Shown: positions 9,296 through 19,230 of the stretch, piece after piece | Layout: every line of letters begins with the position of its first letter | How positions within the stretch are numbered: position 1 is the stretch's first letter | Origin: Helicobacter bilis | GTDB lineage: Bacteria > Campylobacterota > Campylobacteria > Campylobacterales > Helicobacteraceae | DNA: 64,000 nt | Assembly (NCBI RefSeq): GCF_001999985.1 | Contig: NZ_CP019645.1 | Location: 1,674,001 to 1,738,000, forward strand | Direction: 5' to 3' | Program-made: the position numbers and the translations under genes | Notes under the pieces: generated by a model | The model's input: only the letters and a program-made list of their open reading frames with translations | Databases searched by the model: none | What the model was told of the DNA's origin: nothing

Positions 9296-10681
9296 TTATA
9301 AACTCTTGTGAAATTTTTCAAAATGCTTTAACCATATTTCTGGTTTTAAAATATTTTTTTCATCTGCATATTTTCCACCTTTTTGAAAAGTTTGATAAAA
9401 ACACTCCTGCAGTGTCTGGTCTAGCTTTTCCCAATACTCCTGCCCTTTATCTGGGGCTTTCCCACTATTGCCACCGACAATGTATGGGAATCTCATTTCT
9501 TTTTGAGATTTATCCCTATCACTACCCTTGCAATCATAGGGGTATCTACCTACATGTGCGAGTAGAAATAGAAATACTGCAATCGCATAATATTCATCTG
9601 CTAAATTTCGCATAAATTTATTCATGTTTTTACCTCTGTGGGATGGGTGCAAAAATGCCTCTGTTGTTACAGGGCAGGGAAATTTATCTATTTGAAAGCT
9701 ATCGCAATCTATAAGTGAAATATTATTGTCCGTGTCAAAAAGCACATTATTAGGATTAATATCCCCAATAATAATGTCTTTTTCATGTAGTTTTATGTTT
9801 AACTTCAAAAAATTAATACACATTTCAATTAAATCTTTATAGTTGCAGTTTGGGTAATGCTTATTTCTCTCCTTGCTACCACCTAAAATATATTGTATTG
9901 GCTTACCTTTTGCCCTATTCATTAAAAACCCAATCCACTCATTATTGTTATTATATAGCGTTTTTAGTGGTAGATATATATGTTGCTTGGAATATTCATC
10001 AAGCTTTACTTCTTCAAACTTTTTTAGTTTTTGTTGTGTGTATTTTGGGACTTTTAATTGATCTTTGTTGTGTTCATCTGTTTTATAAATCTTTGCTAAA
10101 TAGTTAGAATCTGTTTCATATACAATGCCTTCCCCACCTTTTGCTAATTCTTTTGTAAGCTTTATGGCGACCGGTTTGTTCTTGTCTTTATAATGTATTG
10201 TTTCATTAAGTGCCGGAATGTTCCCCTTTATTTTTATTTTGTCTGTATTTAGTTTTTTTGTTTGTGTTCTATGTGTTTGCGATTTAGTTTTGCCTTTATT
10301 AAAGAAACTAAAATCCTTTTTGCCGAAAAATACCGCCGTCTTTTTACGCCTTAATACTTGATTACCCGTTATAATATCGCCAACTATGACTAAAATCTTT
10401 TTGTTTTTATTTGCAAGTATGGCTTCATTTATAGTATTATATTCTTGACTAACTACAATGTATTTTTGTATTCCAAAATATTTTTTGTAGATTCTAGGAT
10501 CTCCTTGTAATTTTTCAAATATGCTATATGGTAAATAAATTCTCTTTTTGAGTTTTTTCAAAATTGGTTCTAAAACCAAATCATACTCATTATCAAAGGA
10601 TATTTTGGCAAGTGAATATCCATCAATAAGCAATAAATCATGCTGAATAAAAAGTGATTCTAAGTCGAGTTTCTGAGACAT
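9296..10681 (-). CDS. Serine/threonine protein kinase of a TerY-P-type triad
   Basis: The 461-residue protein has two parts. Residues about 175-455 form a eukaryotic-like kinase: glycine loop ELAKGGEGIVYE (178-189), the ATP lysine K197 in YLAKIYK, catalytic loop GDINPNN (306-312, replacing HRDxxxxN), and metal-binding DCD (325-327, replacing DFG). Residues 1-120 form a separate alpha/beta domain (LLLIDGYSLA, KKILVIVGDIITGNQVL) that recalls PIN/NYN-like folds, but I cannot confirm this. A basic linker joins them. It is the first gene of the kinase-VWA-PP2C operon, so PP2C is its likely opposing enzyme. The start has only a weak ribosome site, and a run of nine A lies about 60 bases upstream. 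Confidence 0.8.
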   Translation of the reverse strand: MSQKLDLESLFIQHDLLLIDGYSLAKISFDNEYDLVLEPILKKLKKRIYLPYSIFEKLQGDPRIYKKYFGIQKYIVVSQEYNTINEAILANKNKKILVIVGDIITGNQVLRRKKTAVFFGKKDFSFFNKGKTKSQTHRTQTKKLNTDKIKIKGNIPALNETIHYKDKNKPVAIKLTKELAKGGEGIVYETDSNYLAKIYKTDEHNKDQLKVPKYTQQKLKKFEEVKLDEYSKQHIYLPLKTLYNNNNEWIGFLMNRAKGKPIQYILGGSKERNKHYPNCNYKDLIEMCINFLKLNIKLHEKDIIIGDINPNNVLFDTDNNISLIDCDSFQIDKFPCPVTTEAFLHPSHRGKNMNKFMRNLADEYYAIAVFLFLLAHVGRYPYDCKGSDRDKSQKEMRFPYIVGGNSGKAPDKGQEYWEKLDQTLQECFYQTFQKGGKYADEKNILKPEIWLKHFEKFHKSL

Positions 10682-11284
10682 GATGTAACCAAATAAAAAC
10701 CAAGATAGTTTAAATAAACTTAATTAATCTCAGGATTCTACAAAAAAAAACAACAAGTCAAGTATTTCAAAATAGTCAAATTCCATATTATTTTTTGTGG
10801 CTTATCTTTGGTATTTTTATTTATAGGGAAAAACTGAAATTAAATTATATAATTATTAGTAAGCTAGTGTTATTAATGGTGGTAAAAAATTGAATTGTAG
10901 TATATAGATACATATGGGTAGCTTGCTGAAAATTCTTAATGTAAAGTTTTGTAAGTGTTTGGGAGTGAAACTTAATCACTATTTACATTTATAAGGCGAT
11001 TTTCAAGCTATCCTTTAAAAAAATTCTGATAATCTTAACGCTTGTCATAAAAATAAGAAGCCTAGATCTATTCGTGTACCTGTGTTGTTTCTCTAGTTTG
11101 GGGGGCTTGGTTATTGCGTATTGATCAATATTAGCTAATTCTCATGAAAAAGTATTCATGCACCAAAAATTGTCTAACCAAGACTCTTGCAGAGTTTTTC
11201 TTCATACTTTTTCTAGAAACTATATAATACGCTACTATTTCCCCATATATTATCAAGAGATACTAGTTTCTATCAACAAATATT
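10682..11284. other. 600-base gene-free region
   Basis: This region separates the start of the kinase operon from the end of the ABC-F gene. No convincing protein gene is present. It contains an A9 run (10742-10750) close to the kinase start and one long hairpin (10916-11013), listed separately. The kinase-operon promoter must lie at its left end. Confidence 0.5.
10916..11013. ncRNA. Candidate structured RNA (long imperfect hairpin)
   Basis: The two ends pair: GGGTAGCTTG (10916-10925) with CAAGCTATCC (11004-11013), then AAAAT (10929-10933) with ATTTT (10999-11003), then ATGTAAA (10939-10945) with TTTACAT (10982-10988). The inner segment can form a further short stem (AAGTGTTT with AAACTT). 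It lies in a 600-base gap and is followed by TTTAAAAAAATT. The strand cannot be told from pairing alone. No known RNA family is recognised. Confidence 0.35.
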
Positions 11285-12892
11285 TTACTTCTTCGTTTCC
11301 AAATACTCTTCATAGCTGCCGCGGAAGTCAATCATTTTTGTGCCACCATTTTTAGAATCAATAACAAGTTCTATGATTCTATTCGCATATGCACCGATGA
11401 GTTCTCTATCATGACTTACACATATTACACCGCCTACATAGTTATAAAGGGCTTCGCCTAATGCAATGATGGCTTCTAGGTCAAGGTGGTTTGTCGGCTC
11501 ATCTAAGAGTAAAAAATTGCTTTTAGCAAGCATGAGTTTTGACAGCATGATTCTATGTTTTTCACCACCACTTAATGCCCCCACGCTTTTTTCTTGCTCT
11601 TCGCCATTAAATAGCATTCGCCCAAGTGATGTCCTAATCTCATTAGAATCTACACTTTTATCAAATGCCCTTAGCCATTCATATAGCGTTTCTTCGCCTT
11701 TGATAATCTCGCTTGTATCCTGCGGGAAGTAGCCCATTTCAATAGTCGCTCCCCATTTTACTACGCCGCTATTTTGCTGTAATTGCTCTGCTAGAATCTT
11801 ACAAAGTGTGGTTTTGCCAACGCCATTTGCACCGATTAATGCGATTTTATCACCGGGCAAGACATTGAGATCTAGATTCTGAAATATTACTAAGTCGCCA
11901 TAAGAGTGGCTAAGATTCTCAACATTTAACACTTCATTGCCTATATTTCTTTTAATTTTAAAAGCAATGCTTGGGTCTCTTCTGCTTGATATTTGCAAGG
12001 CTTCAAGGTTTAGTTTATCAAGCTGTTTTTGCCTTGAAGTTGCCTGTTTTGCCTTACTTGCATTTGCACCAAAGCGGCGGATAAAGTCTTCTAACTCCGC
12101 TTTTTCCTTTAGCTTTTTATTTCTCTCCATTTCCTGCTGCTTTGCGATTAATGTGCTTGCGATATACCAATCATCATAATTACCGCTAAATTCTCTCAGT
12201 GTTTTAAAATCAAGGTCTAAAATATGCGTGCAAACCGCATTTAAAAAGTGCCTATCATGGCTAATAACTACAAGTGTGCCCTCATGTCTTCTAAGATTTT
12301 CTTCAAGCCATGCAATAGCACTTAAATCAAGGTTATTTGTCGGCTCATCAAGCAGTAATACATCTGGCTTTGGAAATAAAACTTGTGCTAATAGAATCTT
12401 AAATTTATCCCCGCCTGTGAGTGTTTTCATTAATTCATTATGTGTATTTGCTGGGAATCCTAAGTCCTCTAGAATCTTTTCAATCACAACTTCACATTCA
12501 TACATAGGATCTTCTTCCACGCAAATCATCTCAAGCTCACCTAAACGAGAATTGATTTTATCATCGCTTAAATCCGCTGTTGCATACAGATTCTCTTTCT
12601 CTTTTACCGCGTCATATAGCCTTTTATTGCCAATCAGCACAGCATCTTTCAAGCTTAAATCTTCAAATGCGTATTGATTTTGACTTAACACACCAAGACG
12701 CAAACCGCTATTTAGCACAATATCGCCACTACTTGCCTCTATCTCACCACTTAGAATCTTAAGAAAAGTCGATTTACCTGCACCATTTGCCCCAATAAGC
12801 CCATATCTCTTTCCACTATCAAGCTTTATATTTATATTTTCAAATAATGTTTTTGTTGCATAGCGCATACTCACATTTATTGCTTGTAACAT
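11285..12892 (-). CDS. ABC-F family ATPase (YbiT-like)
   Basis: The 535-residue soluble protein has two ABC ATPase domains and no membrane segments, the ABC-F plan. These proteins bind the ribosome and affect translation or antibiotic release. Walker A motifs are GANGAGKST and GANGVGKTT, signatures are LTGGDKFK and LSGGEKHR, and both Walker B regions read LLLDEPTN. The charged linker between domains (residues about 240-300, rich in K/E/Q) fits the P-site tRNA-interaction arm. Overall order and length fit the YbiT branch best. AAGGA precedes the ATG. It is monocistronic, divergent from ccoG. Confidence 0.9.
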   Translation of the reverse strand: MLQAINVSMRYATKTLFENINIKLDSGKRYGLIGANGAGKSTFLKILSGEIEASSGDIVLNSGLRLGVLSQNQYAFEDLSLKDAVLIGNKRLYDAVKEKENLYATADLSDDKINSRLGELEMICVEEDPMYECEVVIEKILEDLGFPANTHNELMKTLTGGDKFKILLAQVLFPKPDVLLLDEPTNNLDLSAIAWLEENLRRHEGTLVVISHDRHFLNAVCTHILDLDFKTLREFSGNYDDWYIASTLIAKQQEMERNKKLKEKAELEDFIRRFGANASKAKQATSRQKQLDKLNLEALQISSRRDPSIAFKIKRNIGNEVLNVENLSHSYGDLVIFQNLDLNVLPGDKIALIGANGVGKTTLCKILAEQLQQNSGVVKWGATIEMGYFPQDTSEIIKGEETLYEWLRAFDKSVDSNEIRTSLGRMLFNGEEQEKSVGALSGGEKHRIMLSKLMLAKSNFLLLDEPTNHLDLEAIIALGEALYNYVGGVICVSHDRELIGAYANRIIELVIDSKNGGTKMIDFRGSYEEYLETKK

Positions 12893-13030
12893 AGCATTCC
12901 TTAGTATTAATTTTAAATAAAGTTACAAAATTTAACACTTTAATGTAATTTTAACATTAAAATATGTATAATCATCAAATTAACCCGAAACTTTGATTCT
13001 AGCTATCAAAGACTACTTAAAGGATTGATT

Positions 13031-14473
13031 ATGCAAGCCGCTTCAGATTCTAATACACAAAAAAATGGTGCTAAGATTGAAAACTTTCGCAGAAAGCGAC
13101 ATATAGGCTACATTATACTCACAATCGTGCTTTTAGTCGTCCCTTTCATTCGTATCGGGGAAGCACAAAATCATATCTTTTTGCTCTCTTTTGACCATAA
13201 GGTATTGCATGTGCTAGGCATTGAGTATAGCATACAAGAATTTTATGTTATGACTTTTATGCTTATGATGCTTTTTGTTGGTATCTTTTTTATGACCGTT
13301 ATGGCGGGGAGATTTTGGTGTGGTTGGGGCTGTCCGCAGACTATTTTCCGCTCTGTGTATCGTGATATTATTCAAACTCAACTACTTGGATTAAGAAAGA
13401 AAATATCAAATAAGCAAGAAGTCTTAAAGCTTGACACACCGATGAAAAAGTTTAAATATGTGCTAGGCATTGTGCTTTTTGCATGTATTGCCCTTATTGC
13501 TACTGCTGACTTTTTATTCTTTTTTGTTCCGCCAGAAGATTTTTTTGTATATGCTAGAGATTTTGAAGAACATAGAGTTTTACTTGGATTTTGGCTTGTT
13601 GTTGCTTCATTTATGACGATTGAGGTCTGCTTTATCGCTGAAAAATTCTGTATCTATATGTGTCCTTATGCAAGAGTGCAGTCAGTCTTTTTTGATAACG
13701 ATACGCTTATGTCTATCTATGATACAAAAAGAGGGGGATTGTTATATAACCCAAATGGCAGTGCAATAGGCATTGCACCTAAAAAGCAAGACCCACATAA
13801 TGAATGCACGAATTGTCAAAGTTGTGTGAAAGTGTGTCCAACGCATATTGATATTAGAAAAGGCACACAGCTTGAATGTATCCATTGCTTAGAATGCGTT
13901 GATGCGTGTTCTGCTGTTATGGCGAAGTTTAATCTACCAAGCCTTGTTACTTGGAGTTCACCAAATGCTATGGAGAAAAAGACAAAGCCAAGACTTTTAA
14001 GGGCTAAAACTATTGCATATATGGTGATATTGACACTTATATTTGGATTGCTTATTTTTGTGGGTAAATCTCATAAGAGTATGCTATTAAATATCACAAG
14101 AGCATCAGAGCTTTATATCGTGCGAGAGAGTGGTGCGATTGATAATGTATATAAGTTTGTCGTGCAGAATATTGATAGAGAGCCACATACTTTTGCTTTT
14201 GAAGTAGATGGTGATATGGCAGATAAGTTTGAGATTATCATGCCAGATTATAAGGATAAAAAGGAATTTTTAATAGAGCCAAATGATGCGAAATTCCTTG
14301 TTGTTATATTGCGTGCAAAGGGCGATTATAATGATTCGATAGATACGGACAAAAACATGCCGCTTACAATTAAATCTTATGCAACTGATAATAAAGAAGG
14401 CATTAATATTAAATACAACACATTCTTTATGTATCCAAGCAAAGCTATTATTGAGAAGAAGTTGCATAAATAA
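13031..14473 (+). CDS. ccoG: Cytochrome cbb3 oxidase assembly protein CcoG
   Basis: The 480-residue membrane ferredoxin (FixG/RdxI family) is needed to deliver copper, by reducing it, to the cbb3 oxidase. It has membrane helices near residues 20-40, 75-95, 140-165, 180-205 and 330-350. The WCGWGCPQT motif is present, and two 4Fe-4S motifs follow (CTNCQSCVKVCP near residue 257 and CIHCLECVDAC near 283). A C-terminal periplasmic Ig-like domain completes it. The ATG at 13031 is preferred over an in-frame TTG six bases earlier, since AAAGGA is then correctly spaced. The cco structural genes are not in this window. The next gene starts 52 bases downstream. Confidence 0.92.
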   Translation: MQAASDSNTQKNGAKIENFRRKRHIGYIILTIVLLVVPFIRIGEAQNHIFLLSFDHKVLHVLGIEYSIQEFYVMTFMLMMLFVGIFFMTVMAGRFWCGWGCPQTIFRSVYRDIIQTQLLGLRKKISNKQEVLKLDTPMKKFKYVLGIVLFACIALIATADFLFFFVPPEDFFVYARDFEEHRVLLGFWLVVASFMTIEVCFIAEKFCIYMCPYARVQSVFFDNDTLMSIYDTKRGGLLYNPNGSAIGIAPKKQDPHNECTNCQSCVKVCPTHIDIRKGTQLECIHCLECVDACSAVMAKFNLPSLVTWSSPNAMEKKTKPRLLRAKTIAYMVILTLIFGLLIFVGKSHKSMLLNITRASELYIVRESGAIDNVYKFVVQNIDREPHTFAFEVDGDMADKFEIIMPDYKDKKEFLIEPNDAKFLVVILRAKGDYNDSIDTDKNMPLTIKSYATDNKEGINIKYNTFFMYPSKAIIEKKLHK

Positions 14474-14525
14474 CTTTTAGTTTATGGTGCAGCATGAATA
14501 GATTCTATACAACAAAGAGCTATTC

Positions 14526-16657
14526 ATGCATAAGAATCTTAAATCTTCACTAAAAGATTTAAGCGATACTGAAAGATTGATGAAAATAGGCATTGTAGGA
14601 CGCGTAAAAGCTGGTAAAAGCTCTCTTTTAAACGCAATCGCTTTTAATGGGAAAAATGTATTACCAAAAGCAGCTACACCCATGACTGCGGCATTAACAG
14701 AGATAGGCTATGGAGAAAAGTTTGCTATTGAAGTGGATTTTTTCACAAAAGAAGATATTGCTAATATTAAAAAAGATTCTGAACTTTATGAAACAGAGTT
14801 TAAAAGAATTACACAGGAAAAAATAGAAAACTTAAAGAAGAATAAAAAATATGCGAGTAAGAGTGAAGCAGAACTCTTGCAAGACGCACAAAGAAGAACG
14901 ACAAGTGAGCTTTCAGAATCTCGCATGGCTGCAAGTAAAGATCAATATGATAGGATAAGAAAATCTGGCATTGATATAAATAGCTTAGATTCTCATAAAC
15001 AAGTTATATTTGATAGTTTAGAGGATTTACAAAAATCTTTAGAAGAGTATGTTGGCTCTAGTGGTAAATATATGCCTTTCACTCGCAATGTTAAAATCAA
15101 GTTTCAAACAGATAGCTTTAAAGATGTAAATATTATAGACACGCCCGGAGTAAATGATCCCGTAGTATCAAGAGAGCAGAGAACAAGAGATGAGCTAGGC
15201 AAATGTGATGTGATATTTATCGTATCGCCTGCTGGGCAGTTTATGAGTAACGAAGACTTGGACTTAATGGATAGAATCACGCATAAAAATGGCATAAGAG
15301 AGCTTTATGCGGTCGCCTCAAAAGTTGATACACAACTTATGGGTAGCATAAAAAGTGATGCAAATGGTGATTTTAAAGTGGCACTAAATCGTGTTAGAAG
15401 CGTATTAGCAGGTGAAATGGTAAAAAGAATAGATGGGTTAAAAAAGAGTAACCCAGAAGTAGGCGATGCCTATGATAGTCTATTACAAAATGGCGATGAA
15501 AGCGTAATATGCACCTCTGGTATCTCTACAAGCATAAAGAAAACTTAGATGATGAAAGCAAACTTGATGAGATAGAAGCACATACAATAAAGCTTTTAAG
15601 GACAAATTATCCCGAAGAATTTAATAGCGATAGAAGCAAAACAGAAGCAAACTTAGATGAGTTAGCAAAAATTGCTGAATTAAAAACGATTCTAGATAAG
15701 GTAGCAGGGCGAAAAAATGAAATCATGCAGCAAAAAGTGCAGGATTTCAGCAAACAAAAAGCAGAAATTGTAGATAAATATCTACAAGATTTAGTGAAGT
15801 ATGTCGGTGAACTAAAAAGTGAGCTAGAAAGCACAGATATAAAAGAGCTAGAAGAACAAAGAAAGCAAATACAAAATACAAAAGAAACAGCGAGTATGGA
15901 TGTAAATCTAGCCTATCAAAATACCCTTAGCTATTTTGAAAGAGATTTAAAAGATAGCCTTATTAATAAACTCAATGCAAAATATAGAGAGGCAACAGGC
16001 GATGTGGATAATGCTGAAAGCGTGGAAACCAAAACAGAAACTTATGAGGTTAGCACATCTAAGTGGTATAATCCTTTTAGTTGGGGTAGCACCAAAACAG
16101 AAACCGAAACATATTCTGTAACAACAATTAGAACAGGTGCTGTAAAAAGTGCGTTGAGTAATTTGATAGAAAATATAGAACAAGAAATTAGAGATAGTAA
16201 TTTTAATGCTATGCAAAGCTTTAAAGATAAAGTGCCAAAAGAGATTATCCCAGCATTAAGAAAATCCATTATTGATAATGGTGGTGATGAAACAAGTATT
16301 AATATCAATCGTTTGCGATATATCTTGCAAAGCATAGTAAATTCTATAGACCTGCCAGATATATCCTATACAAACCACAGACTACCAGAAGGAAGTGGGA
16401 CACTAGAGGGATGGGCAGCAGAATCCTTTATGGAAGAAGCAAAAAATTTCATTGCTACACTCAAAAATGAAGTAAAAGAAGATATTACAAAACACGCAAA
16501 TCGTATTTTACAAACATTAAAAAAAGTGGAGTTAGGTAATGAACTCTTTAGCGAATATGATAAGCAGCTAGAACAGCTTAAAAATGATATAGAAAACAAA
16601 ACACAAGCAATAACAGAGCTTCAAACCATCACAAAAGAGCTATCAGCAATCCGCTAA
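14526..16657 (+). pseudogene. Dynamin-like GTPase, split by a frameshift
   Basis: Two overlapping frames (14526-15548, 340 residues; 15509-16657, 382 residues) together read as one bacterial dynamin-like protein of about 710 residues. GTPase motifs are all in the first: P-loop GRVKAGKSSLLNA, switch threonine in TPMTAAL, DTPGVNDP, and SKVD. The second is mainly coiled coil with a putative membrane-contact segment (SKWYNPFSWGSTKTETET). The first frame ends ...CTSGISTSIKKT and the second continues ...KENLDDESK. One extra A near 15537 would fuse them (TSIKENLDDE). Campylobacter and Helicobacter relatives usually have such proteins in pairs, implicated in membrane remodelling; only one is here. 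A separate-subunit arrangement cannot be excluded. Confidence 0.75.
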
Positions 16658-16905
16658 GATTATCCACACTTGAAATCTATGTATATTCAAGATGTGGCAA
16701 ACTGCATTGTAGAATCTATGAGATTAATTGAAATCTAGCTTCTACAAACATGATAAATCACAACATAAACTTTACCAATTTTCCTTATTTTATATTTCAC
16801 ATTCATAAAATCATGCAAATAAAAAGAAAAATCATAGAATGTCGCTAGAATGTTTATACAAAACGATTCTAATTTTAAGATTCTAATATAAAGAGAGGTT
16901 ATGTG

Positions 16906-18369
16906 ATGAGTGCAAATACATATCATTCACCAACAGACTATCATGATTCTATCGTTACGCATTTGAGTGATTCTCAATTACGCACGAATCTCAAGTCATC
17001 AATGGACGCTTTAAAGGCAAATAGAAAAAGGCTAATTGCTAGTCGCTATTATGATTGGGAGGGTTTGCGTGAGCTTGGCAGACAAATCAAGCAAAGAGCG
17101 TTAAGTAATCTACCCGAGCTTTTAGAAAGGTTTGAATCTAATGCTACAAAGCAAGGCATAAAAGTGCATTGGGCTAAAGATTCTAAAGAAGCAAATGAGA
17201 TTATCTATAATCTTGCAAAAGAGAAAAATGTAGATACTATCCTTAAGGGTAAATCTATGGCAAGTGAAGAGATACATTTAAACGCGTTTTTGAAAGAAAA
17301 GGGTGTAAAAGCAGTAGAGACTGATCTAGGTGAGCTTATAATCCAGCTTATAGATGAGACACCGGTGCATATAGTAGTCCCTGCAATCCATAAAAATCGC
17401 AATCAAATAGGAAAGATTTTTGAAGAGAATCTTAAAGTAAGCTTTACAAATGTCCCAGAAGAGCTAAATGGCATAGCAAGAGTGCATTTGAGAAATCAGT
17501 TTCAAAGTTTTAAAATGGGCTTAACAGGTGTGAATTTCGCCATTGCAAATGAGGGGGCTATTTGGCTACTTGAGAATGAGGGCAATGGGCGTATGAGCTC
17601 TAGTGCATGTGATATACATGTAGCCATTTGTGGTATTGAAAAGATTGTAGAAAGCTTTGAAGATGCGTGTGTGCTAGATACTCTGCTTGTGCCTTCTGCC
17701 ACTGGAGCACCCATTACTTGCTACAACAATATTATCTCAAGCCCACGAAAAGAAAACGAGCTTGATGGACCAAAAGAAGTGCATATCATTATGCTTGATA
17801 ACAATCGATCAAAAATGCTAGCCGAGCCTCATTTTCATAAAGCCCTAAGCTGTATCCGCTGCGGGACTTGTCTTAATCACTGCCCAGTGTATGATAAAAT
17901 CGGGGGACATTCCTACCTTGTAACCTATCCCGGACCTATTGGCGAAGTCATTTCGCCACAGATTTTTGGGCTAAATAATTGCGGCTATATGACAAATTTA
18001 TGCAGTCTTTGTGGGCGTTGCAGTGAGAAATGCCCCGTTAAGATTCCATTAGCTGAACTCATACGCGATTTACGCAGTGAGAGAGTAGGACAAGGGCGTA
18101 TGAAAATAGCGGGCTATCATGAGACACAAAGAGATGTTAAAGAGCAAAAAATGATGCAGCAGTTTAGCAAAGCAGCGACTAATGGCTTTAAATGGCGTAT
18201 GGCTTTCAAAATGATACATATTTTCTCACCATTATTGCGATATGTAGCACCTTTTTCATTCGTGCAGAAAAGTATGCTTGGCAAATGGCTACAAAACCAT
18301 GAGTTGCCAACACTAAATGGGAATCTCCATGCAAAAGTAAAGAAAATGAAAGGAGTAATCTATGAGTAG
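16906..18369 (+). CDS. lutB: L-lactate utilisation iron-sulfur protein LutB
   Basis: This 487-residue protein is the LutB/YkgF subunit of the LutABC L-lactate dehydrogenase complex, which oxidises lactate to pyruvate and feeds electrons to the respiratory chain. The N-terminal two-thirds is an LUD domain (LKGKSMASEE, LRNQFQSFKMGLTGVNFAIANEGA). Two 4Fe-4S motifs follow near residue 316 (CIRCGTCLNHCPVY) and near residue 366 (CSLCGRCSEKCPVK). The ATG at 16906 follows AAGAGAGG. It overlaps lutC by eight bases, so the two are translationally coupled. The usual upstream partner, lutA (CCG-motif protein), is not present: the 250 bases before it hold no gene. Confidence 0.92.
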   Translation: MSANTYHSPTDYHDSIVTHLSDSQLRTNLKSSMDALKANRKRLIASRYYDWEGLRELGRQIKQRALSNLPELLERFESNATKQGIKVHWAKDSKEANEIIYNLAKEKNVDTILKGKSMASEEIHLNAFLKEKGVKAVETDLGELIIQLIDETPVHIVVPAIHKNRNQIGKIFEENLKVSFTNVPEELNGIARVHLRNQFQSFKMGLTGVNFAIANEGAIWLLENEGNGRMSSSACDIHVAICGIEKIVESFEDACVLDTLLVPSATGAPITCYNNIISSPRKENELDGPKEVHIIMLDNNRSKMLAEPHFHKALSCIRCGTCLNHCPVYDKIGGHSYLVTYPGPIGEVISPQIFGLNNCGYMTNLCSLCGRCSEKCPVKIPLAELIRDLRSERVGQGRMKIAGYHETQRDVKEQKMMQQFSKAATNGFKWRMAFKMIHIFSPLLRYVAPFSFVQKSMLGKWLQNHELPTLNGNLHAKVKKMKGVIYE

Positions 18370-19009
18370 AGATAGCATTTTACAAGCAGTGAGAGAAGCA
18401 ACTCGCACAAATCCTATACAATCAGTTAAGCCCACACATTTTGACACAATGATATATGATAGAGAGAATCTACTCTCTGTCTATACGCAGTATCAAAAGG
18501 CAAATATGGCACACCTCATAACTACGACAAAAGATTCTCTAGTAAATAGCATTAATGAGATTATTAAAGAATGCGATATTAAAGAATTGCTTTGTGCGAA
18601 AAATATCGCAAATATGAAAGATTCTATTATGCAGTCTTTACAGACACAAACCCTGCTGTATGATACAAGCGTAGATTCTATGCGTGATAAGCTTTTTAGC
18701 ATTGAAGCAAGTATTCTGCACGCTCAAGTAGGCGTAGCAAATTTGGGTATAGTGGGACTTGGGACAAATGAGTGTAATCCTAGATTAGCTTCTCTTGTGG
18801 TGAAAACTTGCATTATTTTATTGCATAAAGAAACTATTGTGCCAAATCTTTTTTCTGCATTTAAGATACTAAAGACTAGCGGACAAGATTCTAATCTACC
18901 AACAAATATTGTATTTCTAGCAGGACCTAGCAGGACAGCTGATATTGAGTTACAAACCGTTTTTGGTGTGCATGGACCACAGAATGTTTATGTTGTGTTG
19001 TATGAGTAA
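18362..19009 (+). CDS. lutC: LUD-domain protein LutC
   Basis: The 215-residue protein is the third subunit of the lactate-utilisation system and consists of a single LUD domain. Typical features are ASILHAQVGVANLGIVGLGTNE and the C-terminal VFLAGPSRTADIELQTVFGVHGP motif, which in the family contacts a nucleotide-like or phosphate ligand. It starts inside the last codons of lutB (eight-base overlap), GGAG lying eight bases upstream, and ends the operon. About 220 bases then separate it from the convergent pgi gene; no clear terminator hairpin is seen. Confidence 0.9.
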   Translation: MSRDSILQAVREATRTNPIQSVKPTHFDTMIYDRENLLSVYTQYQKANMAHLITTTKDSLVNSINEIIKECDIKELLCAKNIANMKDSIMQSLQTQTLLYDTSVDSMRDKLFSIEASILHAQVGVANLGIVGLGTNECNPRLASLVVKTCIILLHKETIVPNLFSAFKILKTSGQDSNLPTNIVFLAGPSRTADIELQTVFGVHGPQNVYVVLYE

Positions 19010-19230
19010 AATCTAAAGTGTTTGGAGATTTTTTTACATGTTGGTTGCCATTTTAGTGTAATATAGTCTATTTGTATGTATATTTTTATAGTAAAAGTGC
19101 TTCAAAGTAAAATTGCTGTGATCCCAACACACAAAGATTCTAAAAGTTTGCAACAAGACATAGTGTAAGCATTCTATAATTAAGTGCATAAAGTTTTTTA
19201 ATAATTTACTCTACAATAAACACCACTCAA

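Noticed and set aside
10742-10750. A9 run just upstream of the kinase gene as a phase-variable promoter
   Set aside because: A-runs of this length are common in such AT-rich spacers and no promoter boxes could be fitted around it.
11158-11355. 65-codon plus-strand frame entering the end of the ABC-F gene
   Set aside because: Mostly antisense to a clear gene and without a ribosome site.
12228-12677. 149-codon frame antisense to the ABC-F gene
   Set aside because: Long antisense frames are common opposite AT-rich genes here; the ABC motifs on the other strand are decisive.
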